NCBI RefSeq assembly: GCF_025024155.1
Contig: NW_026251738.1
Coordinates: 62,001 to 126,000, forward strand
Source: Gamsiella multidivaricata
Taxonomy: Eukaryota; Mortierellomycota; Mortierellomycetes; Mortierellales; Mortierellaceae
Reading direction: 5' to 3'
DNA length: 64,000 bases
The notes beneath the pieces are model-generated. The model made no database searches. It worked only from the letters and a program-made list of their open reading frames with translations, and had not been told where the DNA came from. The position numbers and the translations under genes were made by a program. This document shows positions 47,601-57,932 of the stretch, in pieces; the stretch's first letter is position 1, and each line of letters starts with the position of its first letter.

Positions 47601-49834
47601 GTAACCAGAGAGATTCGTGTCCTGGCTGCATTAGAGCTAGATGAGCACCTCGGAGATATACATGGGCTCATAGTCGACCGTGAAATCGACATTCTGCAAG
47701 GTCTTCAGGAGCGCATAATGGAATACAGTCAAGTTCTCGTCGCTTGTAGTGATTTATGTGCTGAGCTTGACGTGTAAGTGCTTCAGTTATTGTCACAAAC
47801 TTGACCTGGAAATCATGGAACAGTTGTGAAAGCCGTTTTCAGAACGCTGCTGATCAAACCTAACCACGCAGTATCCTCATCTTACCTCCTACTCTCAAAG
47901 GCTCGTTTCTTTTGCGCAAGTGGCGCGACTGAGGAACTACAGGCGACCGAGGATGACCGAACAGAGCATTCTGCATATCATGAACGGTCGGTATGTAGGC
48001 AATTTCCTCTGCGGCTGTGTTTGGATGGGCTAAACCTTAATATCTGACACTCGATGGATCTTTTAGGCATCCACTACAGGAATTGGTTGTCGGCTCGTTT
48101 GTTGCAAATAACACTTGGCTGGGAGAGGTAAAGACTCCTTCTTCCATGTCAGAAGTAACCTCGAACCCCGCAGAAAAGGAGGATCAGGCGCTGACCAATG
48201 TCGATGCAGATACCTGGTCGCAGGAGGACGGGGCAAGTAACAACAATCGCATTATGATCCTGAGTGGGGCAAACAGCTCTGGTAAGAGCGTCTACCTCAA
48301 GCAAGTATGTTTATGCTCTAGGTGAAGGCTTCCTGTAACAGCGCAATGCACGGACGTGATTCATTAGCCACTAATGAGCAACGGCATTGTTTGACTGTGA
48401 TACTTCTAGGTGGCATTGATTGTCTACATGGCGCACATCGGCAGCTTTGTCCCCGCAGAGTCCGCTGTCATAGGAGTAACAGACAAGATCCTGACGCGCT
48501 TACAAACTCGAGAGACTGTCTCCAGCGTATGTGAAACGATGAACACCTAGATTTTAAGCGCGCAAGTCAAAGTAGCCGGTGGAGATGACTGGAATACTGA
48601 AGGAACAACATATGTTCTTATTATTATGGTGATTAGATCCAGAGCGCGTTCATGACGGATCTGCAGCAGGTAACGCTGGCCATAAAGATGGCGACAAGAC
48701 GGTCGTTGGTCGTGTTGGACGAATTCGGCAAGGGCACAGCATCAACAGGTGCGCACATGAAGGCGTTAGGCATACCATTGTGCCTTTTACCATGAAAGAT
48801 GGTCATGAGACTCATATGCGAACCTTCTTGTGCTTCCGTCTATGTATAGATGGTGCCGGCATGTTCTGTGCGGTAATTGAGCATTTTGCGAAGCGAACGC
48901 ACGACCAACCCAGAGTCCTGGCAACGACTCATTTCCATGAATTGTTTGACAACCAGCTGCTTGACTTGAGCCTCCCAATCTCGCTGTTCACAATGGAGGT
49001 CTATCAGGAGCCCAACTGCCTTGAAGCGACTTTTCTGTTCAGGTGCGAGAACCATTGCCGGGACCTGCCTCAAAACTGATGACGATTTTGGTTGCGCACC
49101 GGAACTCAGGCTGACATGAGAGCTTTGTTCCCATAACATCTGTTGACGGAATAGGGTTATACCTGGCAAGGCTCCATCGTCTTTGGGGCCAGCTTGTGCA
49201 GCCATGGCCAGTCTGCCTGCCAAAATTGTGCAGCGAGGTAATGAGAGAGAACTCCTCTCAGGGTCTGGCAAGTTTCCAGCCTCAGCGTTTCAGATACGCA
49301 CTGACCAACGTGCAATATTTCATTTGTATGTAAACTACAGGCGCGTACTTGTCCGGGCTCTTTCGACGCTACGAGATGGTCATACCCACGCTCACAGAGC
49401 ACGAGACGAAGATGCAACAGATGTACGAAACTCTAACAGGGATGCTTCTAAGGCTGGACCTGGATTGCTTGGTTCTCGATGAATCCACCGTCAAGGCTGA
49501 GGACGACGATGGGCAGCCATATCATGGCGACACGGAACAGAGGGCTTTTGCCACGGCTAGCAGTAACTTTGGTGCGAGTCTTACAGACACCCGGGATTCG
49601 AACGAAAGTACGCGTGGAAGTTTCAGCAGTGAGCTCACAAGAACTACGCTTGGCAAGCGTAAAGGTCGAGAGAATTTTAATTATTCCGAGACTGAAGGTC
49701 ATGTTCCTGACACTGAAGGGCACAGGATAGCGATCAATGAGACGTTGAGTAGGGCCATCGACAAGCTGCTGGAGTACGCGGAGCTGGTCGCCAGGAAGGA
49801 GCGTGAGCAAGAGGAGTACTACGATGAAGCGTAG
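44650..49834 (+). CDS. MSH5: MutS homologue MSH5, meiotic crossover factor
   Basis: At least 19 exons and about 1085 residues. Exons: 44650-45102, 45193-45316, 45407-45487, 45576-45799, 45882-45991, an unresolved piece, 46198-46291, 46397-46641, 46765-46839, 46951-47010, 47101-47367, 47488-47533, 47635-47773, 47901-47990, 48067-48304, 48410-48526, 48637-48748, 48850-49042, 49155-49237, 49341-49834. MSH5 blocks include LGCSCYDG, LQIFEDESHPSMHSS, TSQGRYLLKQWLLRP, RELDEHLGDIHGLIVDREI and GRHPLQELVVGSFVANNT. The ATPase has Walker A GANSSGKS, signature QSAFMTDLQQVTLA, Walker B LVVLDEFGKGTAST and the switch ATTHFHELF. It would pair with MSH4 on meiotic recombination intermediates. No mismatch-binding Phe-x-Glu domain is present, as expected. 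The first 151 residues and the C-terminal 110 are low complexity. Between 45992 and 46197 I could not find a phase-consistent exon, so either a small exon is missed or the gene is damaged there. Confidence 0.85.
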
Positions 49835-51450
49835 CAGTATTCGGGAGATGGAGCCTGCACCATGCAAGCAAGAGCGAAGTGGTTCTATTTCTATTGCAAA
49901 CTGTTGCTTATACATATATAAGGAAAGATGACAAACAATCGCAAGGAATAAAATGTGCTTGTCGATTGCCGCTGATCTCTCAGGTTCATAGAAGCCGTCG
50001 ATTTTGTGCTTCTCCTATCAGTTGAGATGTGGCCAACGACCTCTACTGAAATGGGCGAGGTAGAGTAAAGTCTACAGGAATCCGAATCACATAGCCTGTG
50101 ATAATAATGTAGTAACCTCAGGTAGGAGCCTCTTCAGACGTTGCCATCGACTCCGAATACGCTCGTTTTTTTTTTTTTTTTTAATCAGGATCCTGAAGTA
50201 AGCTCCGGCAGCATCACCATAGATGGTGGGGTAGTTGTTTTCTGGCACCCAATCTGTGAACCTCATTTCTTGCTATGGAAGTTGAAAGTAATACACGTAT
50301 CAATCTGAAAGCGGGATGACCACAGCACCAAGAGGCACTAAGAGAGTGGTAGTCCACGGACCCTCCTCGCATGATCAATAACGGTTCAGTTGTCGCCTCT
50401 TGGGCGTCCATTCGAGGTTGTCCCGAGAATGCACTTTCATTCGCGTTCTACGAAGTGCAGGGTGGATAGATGCATCACAAGGGGTGGTCGTCATCTTGCG
50501 CACGACTTTATTTTCGAATATCCACATTAGAAAGAGACGAAGAGAAGGTGGATGGGATTAGGTGTGGACACCTCTGGCGAGGTTTATGCCTATGCGGATC
50601 CATGGCAACTGCCCCTCAGAGACGGGGGCAGCACTCTTTGTTTCTACAGAGCAATAAAAGAGAATCAGATGGGCACCACAGTCTATGCTGATGTGTCTTT
50701 TACACCAGGCTGCTCACGAGCATTTTTATGCCCGCTGTGGATCTTTCATCAGCATCCGTTATAACTAATGGAAATTCGCTTGCATCTTTCGGATTTAGCG
50801 TCTATAGCGTCTACTTTGAGCTTCACCACACCATCTTGCCGTCCCTCTTCCTCGCTAGCAACACTATTTCCAGCTCCATTTCGGACCTGTCGCAATATTT
50901 TTTTCTCCATCGCAGCTTTATTCCAGATCTCAGCAATGGACCCTGGTATACCTTTGTGCGACATGTCCGTGCACCGCCCCAGAATCATGGATGCGCCCGC
51001 CTCGTATCAAATCAAGACCAAATGCTCTCTTGGCTCAATCTTTACCAGCAACCTTTGTCTCCGGGAGGGCATCCCAAAGTCAGCAAACCACCTCAAGCTA
51101 TGCACCATTCAGCAACAGTTCTCCACCAACGTCTACAGCATCAACAACTTCCCAATCTACGAAAAACTTACATACCTCTCACGATCAGATGAACAAGCTC
51201 GACCCAATATCGATGATGCGCGTGCTCCCTTCATGGATATCCAGGCTTTGCCAACGAAGCGTCGTCATAGACGCCTGTCAATGTTCGTTGCGTCGATGCA
51301 GGTGGTGAAAACAGGCAAGTTCAGTCGCAAGCATGGATGCCCTATTTCCTTCAAAGGTCTAACTCAGCCGAGATACCCAACCGCTGACCAACTGCACCCA
51401 TCCCTCTTTCCGACTTTTTGGCCCCACCGCTAACCCGCACAGCTCGCAGT
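49835..51450. other. Intergenic region, possible 5' exons of next gene
   Basis: A T-run lies at about 50166-50182. From 50728 to 51433 all three forward frames stay open for long stretches and are Ser/Pro/Gln-rich, so 5' exons of the downstream disordered protein may lie here. I could not choose splice sites with confidence. Confidence 0.4.
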
Positions 51451-53562
51451 ATGACACCCTACAAGCCGAAAGCACTGCCGTTTAAGCCTAATTCTATTCA
51501 AAGGTCTAACGCTCCCAGCCGTCGATTCCTATGTCAGTCCCAGGCTCCGCTTTCTCTTCGTATTGGGGGAAAAATCCATGCACTGCCCGCTCTCCGGTCA
51601 TCCGAGGCATATCAGTACCTGCTGTGTCGCACCGTTTGTAGAAATGGCCTGGATACTGGCAGTGGCGCTGATTCTACAGAGGCGTCAAGTCATGGTAACC
51701 ATGCAACCGATTCCACCGGAAAGAGGGCTGAAGGAGACGGTGGATCAAACCAAGGCTCCGACTCGGGAAATGGGGATGGCAATGGAGGGACTGATGAGAG
51801 TATCGGTGGTGGTAACGGTGGAGAGAGCGGCGAAGGTCCAGGCGATGGTCATGGTGACGGCAGCGAAGGCAATGGAGAGGGTGGGGATAGAGAAGGAGGG
51901 TCCAAAGACGCTAAAGAAGGAGAGGAGGCAGATGGAGAGGACGAAGAGAAGGATGGAGACGAAAAAAAGAATGAGAAGGAGGATGACAACGGAAACCCAG
52001 GCGTAGAGGGGATGGACGATGTTGAAGTCGTCGACGCCAATGATGAGCACCAGGCGGGTTCCTTTGTGTATGAGGACGCGCCAGACTACGAAGTCGCTGT
52101 ACCTACGCCCGTTTTCCCTGTCATTACCGCGACTCAAATGTTCGGCACCACTGGCGACAGTCCAGAAGCCGTGAACATCTATATCGATTCCCCACCGCAA
52201 ACGAGTACATTAGATTTTTCTGGCATTCACTTTGAACCGCCTAGTCTTGAACTACAACGCGACCATCTTCCAGAGACGACTCCCCACGACGAATTCACTC
52301 CGTCCGCTCCTTCCACCCTCGGAAATGCCGAGGAGCGGCGCATCGCTAGACAGCTCTTGCAAGAGAAACTCGACGAAGCCCTGGCTCTCGCATTGCATCA
52401 AAGCTACGAGCGTCGTCGTGAACACAACAGCAAGAGCCTGTCAAAACGCGATCGTAACGATGAAGAAGCCGTATCCGATACCGCTAGCGCCGAGAAGCAA
52501 GTCAGCAAGAAATCCAAAAACAACGCTACCGACGCAGCTTCCTTGAGCGACGAACAGTACGATTTCGAATACGAGGACTCTGACCAAGAGCAGTCTGTAC
52601 AGGACGCAAATGACGATACCGGAATCGAGGTCCCCACAGCACTAAAGTTTTCCAGGTCCCGTTCCGTGTCCCCTCAAGCAGGACCACAAGACCACCACAG
52701 CGCGAACCAACAAGCCTATTGGGAAATGCGGCCCTCAGAGGCAGGATCCGGTTCTCAAGCCTCGACCACGGAGCTTGTTCATGAGCTGCCTGCAGCGAAT
52801 ATTGAATGGCACGAGCAAGAAGCGCGTGAGACCGACGATGTACAAACCTCTGTCTTTGAAGCACCTCAGTCCGCGCTCGATCTCTTGGCCATAGTGTCGG
52901 AGCAACGTCCCCATCTCGAACTCTCGACGCCGCAACCTCAAGGAACCGAACGCCGTACATCTCTACCGGCTGTTGTCGAGCCTCCTGCATCCCAAGAGAC
53001 GAGTCAGAGCACGGCGGGAACGAAACGCAAGTCTCCGCCTCCCGAACCATCTTATTCTTCCGAAACTCCAGCTCCAGCTCTAGCTCCAGCTCCGGCTCCA
53101 GCTCTGGCTCAAGCAGCGCCCCCTGCGCAACGAACACGTTCTGCAGCGCCTCTAAGATCGAGTTCGACGCGGAAAGAATCTACATTATCGGAGAAAAGGC
53201 CGACGTCTTCAGAGGAAAAGCCCACGTTATCGGAAAATAGGCTCGTGTTATCGACTAAAAGACCTGTATCGTCTCAGAGAAGATCGACGTCGTCGACGAA
53301 GAGACCCAGTACATCGGAGAAAAAACCTGTAGGCTCACAATCATCTGCTCCAACCGGTTCTGCTGCATCAGTCAGAAGAAGTTCGCGTCTTGCGGATAAA
53401 ATGGCCATGAAAGAGTTCGAGGCAATGAAGGCGCAGATGCAGGGCCAAGAAGTTGATGATGAAGGTCAAGAAGAAGAAGGCGCCGGAAAGGAAAAGGGAA
53501 AAGAAAAGGGCAAAGGTAAGGGTAAGGGCAAGGAAAGTGGGAACAAGAGAAGAAAGAAGTAG
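51451..53562 (+). CDS. Large disordered, probably nuclear protein
   Basis: The frame is open from 51418 (TTG); the first ATG is 51451, giving about 703 residues. A Gly/Asp/Glu/Ser-rich stretch (GGNGGESGEGPGDG, then EKDGDEKKNEKEDD) fills about residues 80-190. Later parts hold a helical segment EERRIARQLLQEKLDEALALAL, an acidic YDFEYEDSDQEQS, APAPAPAL runs, and degenerate nonamers around TLSEKRP/TSSEEKP/STSEKKP. The C-terminus is Lys/Gly-rich and ends NKRRKK, a likely nuclear localisation signal. No catalytic domain is recognised. The true N-terminus and any upstream exons are unresolved. Confidence 0.55.
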   Translation: MTPYKPKALPFKPNSIQRSNAPSRRFLCQSQAPLSLRIGGKIHALPALRSSEAYQYLLCRTVCRNGLDTGSGADSTEASSHGNHATDSTGKRAEGDGGSNQGSDSGNGDGNGGTDESIGGGNGGESGEGPGDGHGDGSEGNGEGGDREGGSKDAKEGEEADGEDEEKDGDEKKNEKEDDNGNPGVEGMDDVEVVDANDEHQAGSFVYEDAPDYEVAVPTPVFPVITATQMFGTTGDSPEAVNIYIDSPPQTSTLDFSGIHFEPPSLELQRDHLPETTPHDEFTPSAPSTLGNAEERRIARQLLQEKLDEALALALHQSYERRREHNSKSLSKRDRNDEEAVSDTASAEKQVSKKSKNNATDAASLSDEQYDFEYEDSDQEQSVQDANDDTGIEVPTALKFSRSRSVSPQAGPQDHHSANQQAYWEMRPSEAGSGSQASTTELVHELPAANIEWHEQEARETDDVQTSVFEAPQSALDLLAIVSEQRPHLELSTPQPQGTERRTSLPAVVEPPASQETSQSTAGTKRKSPPPEPSYSSETPAPALAPAPAPALAQAAPPAQRTRSAAPLRSSSTRKESTLSEKRPTSSEEKPTLSENRLVLSTKRPVSSQRRSTSSTKRPSTSEKKPVGSQSSAPTGSAASVRRSSRLADKMAMKEFEAMKAQMQGQEVDDEGQEEEGAGKEKGKEKGKGKGKGKESGNKRRKK

Positions 53563-54424
53563 GCGGTAGAGCGCCTTCGCTAGACAAAGACATTAGAAAC
53601 GAATAGGAATAATTGGAAGTATGCATTAAAGAACGTTCGTAATAAATTGTTACTGGATCGAATGCAGCCTTCACGTTAGGATGCTCGAAAGATTGACGAC
53701 GTGGACGAAGGCGAGCGATGTTTATATGAAAAGGCTGAGTGTAGGCTGGAGTCTCTTTGATGAAAGAGAGGGTTATTTTGCTGCTTCCGGTAATATGTAT
53801 AGCCTCAGTGCCGATGTTGAAATCGTTACAGGCCTGCGGCTGGGGTTAAGGGGTGCAGTGAAGCCATGTTGTGTAACGCATCGTGAATTGGTGGGTGTAT
53901 GGGTTTCAAAAAGTTACACAAGGTGGCCCTATTGCACCCTTAACCCCTGCTGCACGACTTCAACACCGGGTACCGATTTTAGAACTGAAGGAGAATAATT
54001 TTGAGACTGATCAATGGTGATGTTCACTGCGATAGATGACGGCGCAGGGGAGGATGTTGACGCGGGAGAGGAGGGTTGAGAATCGACCGCGGAACTCGCG
54101 AGGAGATTGTTGGCGGAGTCGTTTGATGTGAGACAGGGGAGTGTCCAAGGGGGGGCTGCCTGCGCTTAATGGTCTCACATCCACGCGGTGCCTGAACTTT
54201 GTTTCAAGTATCGGCTGTAGCGGCTCTGTTGTATACCTTACCGAACTCAATTGAATTACACAAGACTGAGCCTTTGTTTTGGTCCACTTTCTCCCTCGCC
54301 ATCCTCCCCTCCTCCTACATAAAACCTAATCGCACGCCTCTGCCCTCACTGTCCTCCACGACCCTTCCTATACACTATACACAGTCATCCTATTGAACAC
54401 ATCCACCTCAGGCATCTCTCCACA

Positions 54425-55420
54425 ATGCCAATCGTACTCTGCAAGGTCTTTGCCCATACCTGGGAGTCATTCGACGTCGTCATAGTCGCGTTCGGGAACA
54501 CAGCGAGCATTCCCGTCTTGTCCGTCGCCGATACCCCTGTCAAGCCGCTTGACGATGCACCTGTCAACCCAGTCGAAAGCCCAGTTGAAGACCCAGCTGA
54601 AGACCCAGTTGAAGATCCAGTTGAAGACCCAGTTGAAGACTCAGTTGAAGACCCAGCTGAAGACCCAGTTGAAGACTCAGTTGAGGGCCCAGTTGAAGGC
54701 CCAGTTGAAGACCCAGTTGAAGGCCCAGTTGAAGACCCAGTTGAAGACCCAGCTGGAGACCCAGTCGAAAATTTAGATGAACGTCCAGTCGAAGACCCAG
54801 TCGAAAGCCCAGTTGAAGACCCAGACGAAGACCCAGTCAGAAAAGACCCAGTCAGAGAAGACCCAGTCAGAGAAGATCTAGTCAGGCCCGTCTTACCAGT
54901 TGCTGATGCACCCAAGTGTCACGCAATTGCCGATACCACCAAGCAGCGCTGTCGAAAAGAAGCCAGGGACATGGACAGGGTATTTTGTGAATTGCACTGC
55001 AACAGTCGCCCCAACCAATGCAAGGCCTTTGCGCCGACTACCGACGCTCGCTGCCGCAATGAAGGGCACTATGCTGGTCGTTTGTGTGAGGTCCACAGTG
55101 ACGAGGTCCCCAAGTGTCAAGGTATAGCTGATACTACTGGAATGCGATGCCGAAGGGTTGCGGAGGATCCGGGCATGAGGTTCTGCGAGCTCCACCAACT
55201 GGACAGGACGCGTCAATGCAGAGGGTTCGCATCGACTATGGGCAGACGATGTAGGAATGAGGGGCGGTATGACGGTCTCTGTCAGTTGCATAGTAACAGG
55301 TTCCGAAAGTGTCAAGCTATAGCCAGGAGCACGAACATGCAATGTCGCAACCTGCCTGTCCAGGGAGACTATTGCGAGTATCACCAAGCATGGGGAAGAG
55401 CAACAAGATGGTTCTCTTGA
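54425..55420 (+). CDS. Cys/His-repeat protein 1 of a three-gene cluster
   Basis: A 331-residue intronless protein. The head MPIVLCKVFAHTWESFDVVI is shared with the third gene. Residues 50-155 are built on a PVED tetrapeptide repeat. The C-terminal half has five units of C-x10-C-x9..11-C-x2-H, for example KCHAIADTTKQRC...FCELH and QCRGFASTMGRRC...LCQLH, probably zinc-binding. Units alternate between types starting KCxAIA and QCxxFA, so they grew by pair duplication. The motif resembles a short fungal/phage Cys/His domain I recall as DUF5763; that label is unchecked. A poly(A) signal (aataaa, about 55425) follows the stop, and acataaaac about 100 bp upstream may be the TATA box. No signal peptide is evident. 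Function unknown. Confidence 0.75.
   Translation: MPIVLCKVFAHTWESFDVVIVAFGNTASIPVLSVADTPVKPLDDAPVNPVESPVEDPAEDPVEDPVEDPVEDSVEDPAEDPVEDSVEGPVEGPVEDPVEGPVEDPVEDPAGDPVENLDERPVEDPVESPVEDPDEDPVRKDPVREDPVREDLVRPVLPVADAPKCHAIADTTKQRCRKEARDMDRVFCELHCNSRPNQCKAFAPTTDARCRNEGHYAGRLCEVHSDEVPKCQGIADTTGMRCRRVAEDPGMRFCELHQLDRTRQCRGFASTMGRRCRNEGRYDGLCQLHSNRFRKCQAIARSTNMQCRNLPVQGDYCEYHQAWGRATRWFS
54568..54870 (+). repeat. 12-bp coding minisatellite (PVED repeat)
   Basis: About 24 imperfect copies of ccagttgaagac in frame encode PVED/PAED/PVEG variants. Some copies read cccagtcagagaa (PVRED) near the end. The length is likely to vary between strains. Confidence 0.9.
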
Positions 55421-55827
55421 ATGCGAATAAATGAAACTTTCCTCTTACGCTCTGTGGCTCGGTTATTTATTACTCATGGCAAGCACAACACACAATGATG
55501 CCTTTATAGGAACAAAGATAACCGCGTTTCTTACACCCGTTCAAAAGTCCCATCATCGCCAGCCTTTATTAAGAAAGACTCCGTTCACCAGTGATCATCC
55601 GAACTGTCTTCTCTCATTAGCCTTTTCTTGGAGGGTATCCTCTAGTCAGGCTTTCTTTTCTTTTAGTAGTGGGCTTCGCTCTTCGCTCTTGGGATACCTA
55701 TATATTAACGCGGTGCTGCTCGCACGGATGCGCCTCTCCACATCCACCTTCACAACCCACATTTACTCCCAACACTCTTTCAAAACCCTTCCTACACAAG
55801 ACGCAGCTGAAAACCACGCCATCTACA

Positions 55828-55860
55828 ATTTGTGCCTGTAAGGTCTTTGAGCGCGAGAGC
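55828..55860 (+). pseudogene. Degenerate start of Cys/His-repeat gene 2
   Basis: The sequence acaatttgtgcctgtaaggtctttg matches the start region of gene 1 (acaatgccaatcgtactctgcaaggtctttg), with the ATG changed to ATT and three bases fewer. It would encode C-K-V-F as in gene 1. Upstream blocks (gcctctcc, acccttcctacac) also resemble gene 1's leader. The alignment is short. Confidence 0.45.
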
Positions 55861-55933
55861 ACGAGAGCACGTTCATCGAACCAAACAACGACAATAGACT
55901 AGCCCCAACCGACCCATAACGATCAAAGTTACT

Positions 55934-56356
55934 ATGCCACCCAACGAAAATGTCCCCGAAACCAACATTGGTCTCTCCATAACGCCTGCCAAGACAAAGG
56001 CCCTGAGAACGAGAATTGATCGAGATGGCTGCAATAATAAGCAGGATTTCTGTGAGGTACGCAGCAATAGTGTTTCGAGGTGTCAAGCCATTGCTTCGTC
56101 CACGATGCAGCGATGCCGTAACACGACAGCCAATACGAGTACTGTATATTGTAGGCAGCATAATAGGCTCCAATGCATGGCTCTCGCGTCAACAACGGGC
56201 AGGCAGTGCCGCTTTGAAGCACTGCACGATGGTCTTTGCGAGCTTCACAGCGAGAGATATGTGAAATGTAAGGCTATTATCTTCTCCACGGGGAATCTGT
56301 GTCGAAATATGGCGGTGGATGAAAACTATTGTCAGTACCATCGGAGCCGGGCTTGA
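55934..56356 (+). CDS. Cys/His-repeat protein 2, N-terminally altered
   Basis: A 140-residue intronless protein. Three full units of C-x10-C-x9..11-C-x2-H are present: RCQAIASSTMQRC...YCRQH, QCMALASTTGRQC...LCELH and KCKAIIFSTGNLC...YCQYH. A partial unit before them reads DFCEVRSNS, where gene 1 has VFCELHCNS, so the zinc-ligand His is replaced by Arg. The head and PVED parts of gene 1 are missing; the start used here lies about 100 bp after a decayed copy of the family's start. A gaaataaac poly(A)-like signal lies at about 56390. It may be a shortened but still translated paralogue, or an early pseudogene. Confidence 0.6.
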   Translation: MPPNENVPETNIGLSITPAKTKALRTRIDRDGCNNKQDFCEVRSNSVSRCQAIASSTMQRCRNTTANTSTVYCRQHNRLQCMALASTTGRQCRFEALHDGLCELHSERYVKCKAIIFSTGNLCRNMAVDENYCQYHRSRA

Positions 56357-56888
56357 TTTAACTCGGCATGCGGATGTGTTGCAAAAGAGAAATAAACAAA
56401 AGAGAATTAGGAACAGCAAGTTTATTGGAAGTGCCGCCGAGGGCGAAGGAAGAGATGTTTTCTTATTTTTTGCCTACTTCGCCCTTTGTTTGTCATAGCG
56501 GCCATTCATGCAATAACCCTGAAACCCAATTAGCATCCGCGCTGTTGGTTGCATGGATTACTGGAGGAAGACCTACGGGCGGTGCATTGATGGACCATGA
56601 CAGACACAGCAGTAAACACAACAACAAACACAAAAACAAAGCCAACAAAACAAAGCCCGAACAAACAGCGCATGTGCTCACGGAAGCAGAAGAAGGGCGC
56701 TCTGAAGGAAACTCGACCTCGCCACTTGTTCACGTCCTCTGCCCGGTGACCCATGGGCCAGCCCCCCTTTGGAAAGCAACCTTCGCCAACCAGCGCTACC
56801 TTGTACAAATACCGTCGATTATTTCACCTCACTCCTCAATGCACCCTCCTTTCTCCGCGCCCATATCCCAGCACCTTATACACGCACC

Positions 56889-57485
56889 ATGCCGCTCGCA
56901 CTCTGCAAAATCTTGGTCTGTACCTCCGACCCATTCGACCTCGTCATTATCTCAATCGGAAGCGCAGCCCTTATCGCTATTCAGCCAATGGACAATGCTC
57001 CGAGAAAGGCAGTCAAGCCCACGGTCGCCGTAACGAACGATGCTGCCGACCGAGGTGCGAGCGCTGTCAACAAGAACCAGGCCACTAATCTCGTCAAGGT
57101 GGTCGCCCCTGAGCCAGCTATTGTCGCCCTAGTCGTCAACAGTGCACCCAGCATCCCTACTCAACAGTGGTGGGACTGTAGGGAGGGCAAGTGTGTCGAG
57201 CTAACAAAACGTGGTTGGTTATGCCGCAATGATGCAACATATGGCGGTTTGTGCGATGTCCACAGGACCGACTTGCCCAAGTGTCAGCATTTTTCGGAAT
57301 GGAAACAGGGCCTTTGCTTAAAAACTGTAGTGGATGAGAAGCAGATGCGATGTGAGATTCACAAAACGGGCAGAACAGATCAATGTCGGAAATATATCTA
57401 CGCAAAAGGCCGGCACTGCCTCAACAAAGGGGAGTACTCTGGTTATTGTGCTTACCATCCTAATGGTGGCTCGCGATGGGTCTAG
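56889..57485 (+). CDS. Cys/His-repeat protein 3 of the cluster
   Basis: A 198-residue intronless protein. The head MPLALCKILVCTSDPFDLVI matches gene 1's head at about half of positions, including M-P, L-C-K, F-D and V-I. A variable linker (residues 35-95) replaces the PVED repeat. Three Cys/His units follow: KCVELTKRGWLC...LCDVH, KCQHFSEWKQGLC...RCEIH and QCRKYIYAKGRHC...YCAYH. All twelve ligands are kept although the rest has diverged strongly, which suggests selection on metal binding. A gaaataaag signal lies at about 57522. An upstream leader is C/T-rich with cttatacacgcaccatg before the start. Function unknown. Confidence 0.75.
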   Translation: MPLALCKILVCTSDPFDLVIISIGSAALIAIQPMDNAPRKAVKPTVAVTNDAADRGASAVNKNQATNLVKVVAPEPAIVALVVNSAPSIPTQQWWDCREGKCVELTKRGWLCRNDATYGGLCDVHRTDLPKCQHFSEWKQGLCLKTVVDEKQMRCEIHKTGRTDQCRKYIYAKGRHCLNKGEYSGYCAYHPNGGSRWV

Positions 57486-57654
57486 GACAGCAAGTTCAGA
57501 AGCTGCGTTCTAGCAAAATCTGGGAAATAAAGTTTTTTTTTTTTTTTTTTTTCAAAATGTGTAGGCCCGGCTAGTTCTGAGTCATACATGGCCGAGTCTT
57601 TACTGTTGCAGTTCGTAGCTCGCGGCTCTTGTTGCCTAGGGCATGCTGTTTGTA

Positions 57655-57765
57655 AGCGCAAGAGATGGAGGAGGAAGGAGGGAAAGGAAGGAAAGAAGGG
57701 AAGAAGGAAAGAAAGGAAGAAGGAAAGAAGGGAAGAAGGGAAGAAGGAGAGAAGGAGAGAATGAG
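57655..57765. repeat. Purine-rich GAAG/GGAA minisatellite
   Basis: About 100 bp of gaagg, gaaag and gaagaagg units with no pyrimidines, downstream of a T-run at about 57532-57552. Confidence 0.8.
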
Positions 57766-57932
57766 AGAGTGAGGGCCGGTCTCTGGCAGGTCCGTTGGGA
57801 GGACGAATGACGGGCTAGGAAATAAGGCTGCCCTGTTCAGTTGTGCTGGCCCATATCTTATCCTCACACCTTCTCTTCACTACAGCCATTCCTCCCCATT
57901 CAGGATCACCGCCTAAGATCGTCGCCCTATCC

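Noticed and set aside
44650..49834. Identity as MSH4
   Set aside because: Blocks such as ELDEHLGDIHGLIVDREI and LQELVVGSFVANNT fit MSH5 better than MSH4 or other MutS homologues.
54385..54915. Reverse ORF of GSSTGSSTG repeats
   Set aside because: It is the complement of the PVED minisatellite in the Cys/His-repeat gene.
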